Positions 1 through 5,209 of a stretch of 6,694 nt of DNA are shown here, piece after piece. A model generated the notes under the pieces. That model was not told the origin of the DNA, searched no databases, and worked only from the letters and a program-made list of their open reading frames with translations. Both the position numbers and the translations under genes were made by a program. Location: NCBI GenBank assembly GCA_900321335.1, contig ONVR01000043.1, forward strand, positions 1 to 6,694, read 5' to 3'. Within the stretch, counting starts at the first letter, position 1; the number at the start of each line of letters is the position of its first letter. Origin of the DNA: an uncultured Eubacteriales bacterium. GTDB lineage: Bacteria > Bacillota > Clostridia > Oscillospirales > Oscillospiraceae.

Positions 1-429
1 CGAAACGCCTACCTCTCCGGCGCCCTGGAACTGCGGGAGGGCAACCTGGCCGAGACCGGCAGAGCCGCCGCCGCCGGCGAGGAAAACCGCCAGTCCATGA
101 CGGCGGAAATGATGCTGGACTACATCCGCATCTGCACCGACAGCGAGGCGGCCCAGAACGCCCCCCTGTCCCTGAACCTCATCCTGACGGATACGGGAGA
201 GAGCTTCTACCTCAAGCGGGTCAGCGGCGTGCTGCTGTACTGCAAGGGCGTCACCGACGACAGCGCCGACGCCACCGTTACCTGCGAGAAGGCCCAGCTG
301 CTGGACCTCATGCTGGGGAAGCATGACCTGCTGGAGACCACCACCGTCGAGGGAGACCCCGCCACCGTGGAGGGCCTGCCCAAATACATGACGGCCCTTC
401 CCCCCACCTTCAACATTGTTGAGCCCTGA
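1..429 (+). CDS. Alkyl sulfatase-type MBL-fold hydrolase, C-terminal part (5' end outside window)
   Basis: The reading frame is open from the first base and ends at TGA 427-429, leaving 142 residues. The first visible residues, RNAYLSGALELREG, match the conserved end of the alpha-helical dimerisation domain of SdsA1/YjcS/BDS1-type alkyl sulfatases. The rest resembles their SCP2-like C-terminal domain: a hydrophobic strand followed by ILTDTGESFYL, then GVLLYC, then the closing FNIVEP, close to the family's usual FNIVTP end. Known members hydrolyse alkyl or aryl sulfate esters with a di-zinc metallo-beta-lactamase domain; that catalytic part would lie upstream and is not visible, so activity cannot be judged here. 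The in-frame ATG at 97 is internal, because family homology continues upstream of it. No terminator follows the stop, and the next gene starts 44 bases later, so co-transcription is plausible. The family call is firm; the substrate is unknown. Confidence 0.82.
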   Translation, partial: RNAYLSGALELREGNLAETGRAAAAGEENRQSMTAEMMLDYIRICTDSEAAQNAPLSLNLILTDTGESFYLKRVSGVLLYCKGVTDDSADATVTCEKAQLLDLMLGKHDLLETTTVEGDPATVEGLPKYMTALPPTFNIVEP

Positions 430-455
430 GTCATCCTATCATTTTTGCAGAGTTT

Positions 456-464
456 AGAAAGAGG
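456..464 (+). promoter_or_regulatory. Ribosome binding site choosing ATG 474
   Basis: AGAAAGAGG lies 9 bases upstream of ATG 474. A TTG codon at 465 is in frame and would add three residues, but it abuts the Shine-Dalgarno sequence with no spacer, so ATG 474 is preferred. Confidence 0.6.
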
Positions 465-473
465 TTGCATCCT

Positions 474-1010
474 ATGACTGTGATTCCGATCCTTTTCGGC
501 GTTCTGCTGATCCTCGGCGGGATCTCCTGCCTGTTCACGCCCCTGGCCACCTTCCTCTCCACCGGGTATTTTCTGGCCATCCTCCTGCTGGTCTACGGCG
601 TCGGCGGCCTGATCCGGGCCGTCCGGCGGAAGGCCGTGCCGGAGGGGATCGTCAGCGGCCTGGCCATCCTGGTGGGCCTGCTGGCCATCCTCCGTCCGGG
701 CAGCCGGCTGGTGTTCGACAGCATGCTCCTGGCTTTTATGGCCTGCTGGTTCCTGCTCCAGGGCATCCTGTCTGTGGTGGTGTCGGTCAAAACCAGGGCC
801 GAAAACAAATGGTGGGTCCTGACCCTCCTTGCCGGCGTCCTGGGCATCCTGCTGGGCCTCTATTCCTTCGCCCACCCGGTGGCCGCCGCGCTGACCGCCG
901 GCCTTTTGCTGGGCTTTTACTTCCTCCAGGCGGGCTTTGATCTCATTGCTCTGGGCTTTGCCGCCAGGGAGATCAAAAGCGCCGTGGAGGATGGTTCCGG
1001 CGAGCCCTGA
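474..1010 (+). CDS. HdeD/DUF308-family integral membrane protein
   Basis: A 178-residue, very hydrophobic protein with about six predicted membrane helices: roughly residues 3-22, 28-47, 58-74, 84-105, 113-131 and 136-160. They form three hairpin pairs, with short charged links such as RAVRRK (48-53) and KTRAENK (106-112). Glycine-rich helices, the short outer loops and the overall size fit the DUF308/HdeD family. The founding Escherichia coli HdeD is linked to acid resistance at high cell density, but most Firmicutes members have no assigned role, so no function is claimed. The tail (REIKSAVEDGSGEP) is charged and probably cytoplasmic. The gene follows the sulfatase-like gene by 44 bases without an obvious promoter, and a strong terminator lies 25 bases after its stop, so it probably ends that transcription unit. 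Confidence 0.78.
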   Translation: MTVIPILFGVLLILGGISCLFTPLATFLSTGYFLAILLLVYGVGGLIRAVRRKAVPEGIVSGLAILVGLLAILRPGSRLVFDSMLLAFMACWFLLQGILSVVVSVKTRAENKWWVLTLLAGVLGILLGLYSFAHPVAAALTAGLLLGFYFLQAGFDLIALGFAAREIKSAVEDGSGEP

Positions 1011-1034
1011 CCAAAGCCTCCGCGTTTGATTCCA

Positions 1035-1089
1035 AAAAACAGGAGATCGCTTCTGCTGTCTCGCAGGGGTTGGTCTCCTGTTTTTCTTT
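1035..1089 (+). terminator. Intrinsic terminator after the DUF308 gene
   Basis: AAAAACAGGAGA (1035-1046) pairs perfectly over 12 bases with TCTCCTGTTTTT (1074-1085), followed by CTTT. The 27-base loop contains a smaller nested hairpin, CTGC (1053-1056) with GCAG (1063-1066). The A-run on the left arm and T-run on the right arm would also allow termination in the other direction, but no minus-strand gene reads into it here. Confidence 0.8.
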
Positions 1090-1107
1090 GACAGCGCGGG
1101 GGACTGA

Positions 1108-1144
1108 ACCATTTACGTCGACAAAACAGACCATTCACGACGAC
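1108..1144 (+). promoter_or_regulatory. Direct-repeat pair, probable LytTR regulator binding site
   Basis: ACCATTTACGTCGAC (1108-1122) and ACCATTCACGACGAC (1130-1144) agree at 13 of 15 positions, and their starts are exactly 22 bases apart, about two helical turns. LytTR regulators such as AgrA, ComE and E. coli BtsR bind paired direct repeats with a 21-22 base period, usually just upstream of the -35 region; the ACC-A-T-CA core resembles the BtsR-type motif. The pair ends 4 bases before a candidate -35 and lies about 80 bases upstream of a gene for a LytTR regulator. The sequence shows the repeat; the link to that regulator is inference. Confidence 0.62.
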
Positions 1145-1148
1145 CCTA

Positions 1149-1177
1149 TTGCGCCCATTTTTCGGCTTTGTTATACT
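1149..1177 (+). promoter_or_regulatory. Candidate promoter of the regulator-SLH operon
   Basis: TATACT (1172-1177) is one base from the sigma-A -10 consensus. With a 17-base spacer, the -35 position (1149-1154) reads TTGCGC, matching only the TTG part of TTGACA. A weak -35 beside an activator site is typical of regulated promoters. A consensus TTGACA also lies at 1088-1093, but the hexamer 17 bases after it (ATTTAC) is a poor -10. Confidence 0.5.
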
Positions 1178-1210
1178 TCTCCCAATCGTACCAAACCCTT
1201 TTCCCATACA

Positions 1211-1218
1211 AAGGAGGG
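1211..1218 (+). promoter_or_regulatory. Ribosome binding site choosing GTG 1226
   Basis: AAGGAGGG is a near-perfect Shine-Dalgarno sequence 7 bases before GTG 1226. It settles the start of the regulator: the frame is open further upstream, but those codons run through the terminator and operator region, and the receiver domain begins right at this GTG. Confidence 0.85.
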
Positions 1219-1225
1219 ACCGCCT

Positions 1226-1951
1226 GTGAAGCTCGCCGTCGTGGACGACAACAAACGGGACGCGGAAGCCCTGCGGGATATCCTGACCCGCACGGAGGAA
1301 AACCATGTGATCGATCTGTTTGAGACCGGCGGAGACTTTCTGTCCAGCCTGCCGGACCGGGACTATGACCTGGCCTTCCTGGACATCTATCTCCCGGACG
1401 GGAACGGGGTGGAGGCGGCGCGGAGGATGCGGAGCCTTTCCCCCAAAACCGGCGTGGTGTTCGTCACCGTCTCCGACAGCCACGCCGTGGCCGCCTTCAG
1501 CCTGCAGGCCATCCACTACCTGGTCAAGCCCTTCACCGAGGGGGACGTGGCCGAGGCCCTGCGCCGGGCCAGGGAGGCCGGCCGGTCCGAAGTCCCTGAG
1601 AGCATGTTGACCGTGACCATCGGCGGGGACGTCTATACCCTGGCCCAGCGGGACATTCTTCGGGTGGAGGCCAGCGACCACAAGACCAACATTTTTATGC
1701 AGAACGGCTCGGTTTACTCCGTATACCTGGCCTTCGGCAAGGTGGAGGCGGAGCTGGACCGGCACTTCCTGACCATCAATCGGGGCATCGCCGTGAATAT
1801 GCGCCACATCGTCAAATGGAGCGCCCAGGACTGCGAGCTGGGCGACGGCCGGCGGTATCTGCTCAACCGCAGGAAGCGGCAGCAGCTCAAGGAGGCCTAT
1901 TTCCACTACAAGCTGGACGAGATGACGGGGCGGCAGGCAGCGAGAGAATGA
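1226..1951 (+). CDS. LytTR-family response regulator
   Basis: A 241-residue two-domain protein. Residues 1-118 form a CheY-like receiver: acidic pair D7-D8, phospho-acceptor D53 in LAFLDIYLPDGNG, switch T81 in VVFVTVSD, and K101-P102 after HYLV. All key residues are present, so it should be phosphorylatable. Residues from about 127 to 230 form a LytTR DNA-binding domain, with the usual features: an ILRVEASDHKT-like strand/loop, a hydrophobic VYLAFGKVEAEL helix region, FLTINRGIAVNMRHI, and the basic LNRRKRQQL near the end. The length is typical of AgrA/LytR-type regulators. GTG is the start, supported by the AAGGAGGG site. No histidine kinase is visible in the window, so the partner is unknown. 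The next gene starts 32 bases after the stop with no terminator between, which suggests one operon. The direct repeats upstream suggest autoregulation. Confidence 0.92.
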   Translation: MKLAVVDDNKRDAEALRDILTRTEENHVIDLFETGGDFLSSLPDRDYDLAFLDIYLPDGNGVEAARRMRSLSPKTGVVFVTVSDSHAVAAFSLQAIHYLVKPFTEGDVAEALRRAREAGRSEVPESMLTVTIGGDVYTLAQRDILRVEASDHKTNIFMQNGSVYSVYLAFGKVEAELDRHFLTINRGIAVNMRHIVKWSAQDCELGDGRRYLLNRRKRQQLKEAYFHYKLDEMTGRQAARE

Positions 1952-1970
1952 AAAATAAGGAACAAATACG

Positions 1971-1976
1971 AGGAGG
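1971..1976 (+). promoter_or_regulatory. Ribosome binding site choosing ATG 1984
   Basis: AGGAGG lies 7 bases before ATG 1984. An in-frame ATG at 1948 overlaps the regulator stop as ATGA and would add 12 residues (MKNKEQIRGGID), but it has no good ribosome binding site. Starting at 1984 gives a clean signal peptide. Confidence 0.8.
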
Positions 1977-1983
1977 CATCGAC

Positions 1984-4900
1984 ATGGATTGGAGAAACAC
2001 GGCGCGGCGGTTCCTGACCCTGGCCCTTGCGCTGACCATGGCCGGCGGCATGACCCTGACGGCCCGGGCGGTGGAGGCTTACGACCTCTGGGTCGGCGGC
2101 ATGGAGGTCACGGCGAACGCCCTCTCCGGCGAGGGCTGGCGCTATGACCCCGGCACGCGGACCCTCACCCTGACGGATTATACCTACACTGGTCCCGGCC
2201 AGTGGTTCGACGTGGGCGACGGACGGGAGGCCGCCGCCATCCTGTACCGGGGGGAGACGCCCCTGACCGTCGAGCTGGCGGGAAACAGCAGCGTCACCCA
2301 TACGGACGAGGCCTGCGTCGCCAGCTACGGCGTGTTCTCCGAGGCGGATCTCACCATCCTGGGCGATGGCGGCCTGACCGCCGCCAGCGGGGAGGCGGAG
2401 GATTGCAGCTACGGGATCACCTCCAACCATAAAATCGCGGTTCTCAGCGGCAAGGTCGCCGCCGCAAGCGGCAAGGCACGGGATTCCAGCTGCGGCATCT
2501 TCGGCATGGGCGGCTTTGCCGTGGAGAACGGTACCGTCACCGCCACCGGCGGCGAGGGGGCTATGAGCCGGGGGATCGCAGCCGGCACCGGCGAGCCTGC
2601 AGATTATGCCGCGTTTACGGTCACGGGCGGTACGATCACCGCTGCAGGCGGTCTCGGAATCTCGGAGAGCGAGGGCATTTTCTGCTACCGCTGCGACCTC
2701 ACCGTCAGCGGCGGCACCGTGACCGCCACGGGCGGGCCGTCCCCCTACACCAGCTACGGCATTTACGATTACGGCGTCTTCTCCGTCACGGGGGGCACGG
2801 TGGAGGCCGCGGGCAGCACGGTGACCGCCACGGCTGAGGCGGTCAACGGGGCCAGCATGGGCGTCTTTGACCACGAGGGCGGCATCGTCGTTTCCGGCGG
2901 CACATTGAAGGCCGTGGCGGGTACCGCCATCCCCGCCGAAAACGGGGACCGGGCCCTCAGCAACGGGATCCAAAGCGACAGCTCCATCACGGTCAGCGGC
3001 GGTCAGGTCACCGCCAAAGGGGGCGGCGGGCTGTACAGCGCCGGCCTCTTTGCGGAGACCGATCTCACCGTCAGCGGCGGCACCCTGACCTTCCGGGGCG
3101 GCGCGGGGACGGAGAGCAGCACAGGGCTCCAGGCCGGGAACGGCATCCGCTTCGAGGGCGGGACCACAGAGGCCCTGGCCGGCGAGACGGGCGGCGCCAA
3201 CTATGGCGTCTACACCGACGGCGGCGTCCTCATCCGGGGCGCGGATACCGCCGTGACCGCCGGGAGCGGCGCGGCCGGCGCCTTCAGCGCCGGTCTCCTC
3301 TGCGTGGACGGTCTGACCATGGAAGGGGGCACGCTGAAGGCGGAGAGCGGCTCCGCGCCGGTTTGCTACGGCCTTGCCGGGGAAACGGTGGCGGTCCGGA
3401 ACGGCACGGTGACCGGAACCGGCGGCGACGCCACGGACGGAGAAGAAACCTACAGCATCGGCCTCTATTCCCGCCAGGGCATGACCCTCTCCGGCGGCAC
3501 GGTGACCGCCACGGGCGGCGGGGCGGAGGGCAGCGCCGGTCTGCTGAACGAACAGGGCGAGCTGGCCGTCACCGGCGGGACCGTGACCGCTTTCGGCGAG
3601 TCTGCCGCCGCCCTCTCCGAGACCATGACGGTGGAAAAGACCGGCCTGATATCCTTCCTCACCGGTGACGATGGGGCCAGCGCCAAGCCTTCCGACCTGG
3701 GTGCCTATCTGGAAACCTATCTGGACAGCCCCGCGAAATACATCTCTATCTCCTACGGGACGGCTTCCTCCGGCGACGTGTCCGAGCGCTTCAACGACGT
3801 GAGCAAGACCGCCTGGTACCACGACGCGGTGCAGTGGGCGGCGGACAAGGGCCTCATGAACGGGGTCAGCGAGGACCGCTTTGCCCCCAACGACAACACC
3901 ACCCGGGCCATGGTGGTCACCATGGTCTGGCGGATGGAGGGTGAGCCGGAGGGAGGAACCAATCCCTTCTCCGACGTGCCCGCCGACGCATGGTATGCCC
4001 CGGCTGTCTGCTGGGCGGTGGAGAACAGCGTGGTCAATGGCACCTCCAAAACCACCTTCTCCCCCAACACCCCCGTCACCCGGGAGCAGTTGGCGGCCAT
4101 CCTCTACCGATACGCCCAGGCCCAGGGCAAGGGCTTCACCGGCGCGTGGGCCTTCCCGCTGGACTTCTCTGACGCGGCGGACGTTTCCGACTACGCCGAC
4201 GAGGCCATGCACTGGATGGTCATGCAGGGGGTCATCACCGGTATGCCCGACGGTACCCTGGCCCCCAAGGGCAACGCCACCCGGGCCCAGATCGCCGCCA
4301 TGTTCCAGCGCTTCGCGGCGGAGCCTATGAGCTACGAGGACTTCAAGGCCCTGACGCCGGAGGAACAGAAGCAGGCCTTTGCCGCCATGACCGGCCCGGA
4401 GATCTACGAGCTGGTGAAAAACAGCGACGAGAGCTGGCCCGTCACCGCCTACGACCTCATCACCCCGGACAACGCCAAGGAGACCATCGTCCTCTATGAC
4501 AACAACGGGGACCTCCATTTCAACCTGGCCTGGCCCCCTTACGGCGGCTTCCTGCCGGAGAGCATCGCCTCCATGGGGGACCTGTCCGGGAAGGTGGACG
4601 TGAGCCGGGACGGGGGCGACGGGGGGTACTCCATGTCTTACGGCAAGAACGAGGACGGCAGCTATCCCAATGATTCCCAGCGGGCCGTCCCCAAGACCTC
4701 CGCCACCGTGCGGACGGGCGTTCTGGATGTGGACCAGTACAAGAAAGTGGTAGAGATCGTCACCAACGGCAAGAGCGACGACAGCCGCCTGGCCTCCCTG
4801 AACGCCCTGGGCTACGACCGGGAGACCGCCGCCCGGTTCCTGTCAGACCAGGCCGCCTGGCTGGACCGGGACGAGATCGCCGGCCCGGACAACATTTCAG

Positions 4901-5085
4901 ATGGCGTCAAGCTGGCGGGGCACACCGTGGAGGCCAAATACGGCTATTACGGCGTCACCGCCCCCTGGCAGGCGGGAGACCTGGACCTGGCGGGCGGCGG
5001 CGGGCAGCTTGACCCGGTGTTCAGTTGGGGGACCCTCTGCGCCTCCGGGCTGATCTCTGATACCGGAACGGCGGAGATACACTGA
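1984..5085 (+). CDS. Secreted SLH-domain protein with beta-helix-like repeats
   Basis: A 1033-residue surface protein. Residues 1-29 are a signal peptide: basic MDWRNTARR, a hydrophobic core, and probable cleavage after ARA (27-29). Residues 33-115 start with YDLWVGGMEVTANAL and a YDPGTRTLTL stretch, a module often found at the N-terminus of secreted Clostridia proteins. Residues about 123-540 are roughly 15 degenerate repeats (listed separately). Three SLH domains follow: about 603-658 (FNDVSKTAWYHDAV, TRAM), 662-715 (FSDVPADAWY, TREQ) and 728-780 (TRAQ). SLH triplets normally anchor proteins to pyruvylated secondary cell-wall polymer. Residues 781-1033 are unrecognised: a charged helical start (DFKALTPEEQKQAF), then DNNGDLHF, DVDQYKKVVEIV and a glycine-rich end. 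SLH domains are usually terminal, so this tail is unusual. Likely roles are adhesion or glycan binding, without proof. It is probably co-transcribed with the regulator. Confidence 0.88.
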   Translation: MDWRNTARRFLTLALALTMAGGMTLTARAVEAYDLWVGGMEVTANALSGEGWRYDPGTRTLTLTDYTYTGPGQWFDVGDGREAAAILYRGETPLTVELAGNSSVTHTDEACVASYGVFSEADLTILGDGGLTAASGEAEDCSYGITSNHKIAVLSGKVAAASGKARDSSCGIFGMGGFAVENGTVTATGGEGAMSRGIAAGTGEPADYAAFTVTGGTITAAGGLGISESEGIFCYRCDLTVSGGTVTATGGPSPYTSYGIYDYGVFSVTGGTVEAAGSTVTATAEAVNGASMGVFDHEGGIVVSGGTLKAVAGTAIPAENGDRALSNGIQSDSSITVSGGQVTAKGGGGLYSAGLFAETDLTVSGGTLTFRGGAGTESSTGLQAGNGIRFEGGTTEALAGETGGANYGVYTDGGVLIRGADTAVTAGSGAAGAFSAGLLCVDGLTMEGGTLKAESGSAPVCYGLAGETVAVRNGTVTGTGGDATDGEETYSIGLYSRQGMTLSGGTVTATGGGAEGSAGLLNEQGELAVTGGTVTAFGESAAALSETMTVEKTGLISFLTGDDGASAKPSDLGAYLETYLDSPAKYISISYGTASSGDVSERFNDVSKTAWYHDAVQWAADKGLMNGVSEDRFAPNDNTTRAMVVTMVWRMEGEPEGGTNPFSDVPADAWYAPAVCWAVENSVVNGTSKTTFSPNTPVTREQLAAILYRYAQAQGKGFTGAWAFPLDFSDAADVSDYADEAMHWMVMQGVITGMPDGTLAPKGNATRAQIAAMFQRFAAEPMSYEDFKALTPEEQKQAFAAMTGPEIYELVKNSDESWPVTAYDLITPDNAKETIVLYDNNGDLHFNLAWPPYGGFLPESIASMGDLSGKVDVSRDGGDGGYSMSYGKNEDGSYPNDSQRAVPKTSATVRTGVLDVDQYKKVVEIVTNGKSDDSRLASLNALGYDRETAARFLSDQAAWLDRDEIAGPDNISDGVKLAGHTVEAKYGYYGVTAPWQAGDLDLAGGGGQLDPVFSWGTLCASGLISDTGTAEIH
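2350..3603 (+). repeat. About 15 tandem degenerate GGTVTATGG-SxGI protein repeats
   Basis: Within the SLH protein (residues about 123-540), units share the plan: hydrophobic strand, GG or NG, T-V/L/I-x-A, GG or AG, a variable 8-20 residue stretch, then S/Y-x-G-I/L/V. Clear examples are LTVSGGTVTATGG, FTVTGGTITAAGG, VAVRNGTVTGTGG and MTLSGGTVTATGG, closed by SYGI, SEGI, SAGL or SIGL. The mean period is about 29 residues. At DNA level, the segments near 2710 and 3490 are almost identical over about 25 bases. The pattern suggests a right-handed parallel beta-helix, like the Cthe_2159-type carbohydrate-binding fold; this is inferred from pattern only. Confidence 0.7.
4081..4314 (+). repeat. SLH segment with an inverted counterpart at 5225-5458
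   Basis: These 78 codons (from REQLAAILYRYAQ to the FQRF end of the third SLH domain) align without gaps to minus-strand codons 5458-5225 of the convergent gene. By hand count 56 of 78 residues are identical. At DNA level a 20-base stretch, GAGGCCATGCACTGGATGGT, is identical at 4201-4220 and, inverted, at 5319-5338. The two copies point towards each other. Confidence 0.8.
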
Positions 5086-5143
5086 CGCGGCGGCGGTCTC
5101 CGGCGAATGAAGCGGAAAACCAACGCCCATCCCCCCATCACCC

Positions 5144-5192
5144 CACGACCCGGCCCCTGGTTTGCGCCAGGAGCCGGGTCGTGCTTCTTATT
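5144..5192 (+). terminator. Terminator-like hairpin between the convergent SLH genes
   Basis: CACGACCCGGC (5144-5154) pairs perfectly with GCCGGGTCGTG (5173-5183). After a single C/A mismatch, CCTGG (5156-5160) pairs with CCAGG (5167-5171) around the loop TTTGCG. On the plus strand it is followed by CTTCTTATTT, an imperfect U-tract that suits termination of the large SLH gene 58 bases upstream. On the minus strand it is followed by G-rich sequence, so it is a poor intrinsic terminator for the opposite gene, though it lies just beyond that gene's stop and may still protect its 3' end. Confidence 0.75.
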
Positions 5193-5209
5193 TCGATCAA
5201 GTTCTTCGC

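Noticed and set aside
432..475. CATCCTAT occurring twice (432-439 and 468-475) around the start of the DUF308 gene
   Set aside because: Eight bases is too short to be meaningful, and there is no associated promoter or known binding-site pattern.
207..1112. 301-codon minus-strand open frame across the sulfatase end and the DUF308 gene
   Set aside because: It spans two genes, an intergenic gap and a terminator, and its product is a charged low-complexity sequence rich in Q, G, H and D. The plus-strand genes have clear family signatures.
1088..1116. Consensus TTGACA at 1088-1093 as the main promoter of the regulator
   Set aside because: The matching -10 position reads ATTTAC, and the TTGACA overlaps the U-tract end of the upstream terminator. 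TATACT at 1172-1177 is the better -10. A secondary promoter cannot be excluded.
1948..1983. ATG 1948 overlapping the regulator stop as ATGA, possible coupled start of the SLH gene
   Set aside because: It lacks a ribosome binding site and would place 12 polar residues before a signal peptide that is already complete from ATG 1984, which has AGGAGG at ideal spacing.
1906..4518. 870-codon open frame on the minus strand opposite the large SLH gene
   Set aside because: High GC and regular codon structure of the sense gene leave the antisense frame free of stops. The product is low-complexity (G, H, A, R, V rich), with no domain or signal, while the sense strand encodes clear SLH domains.
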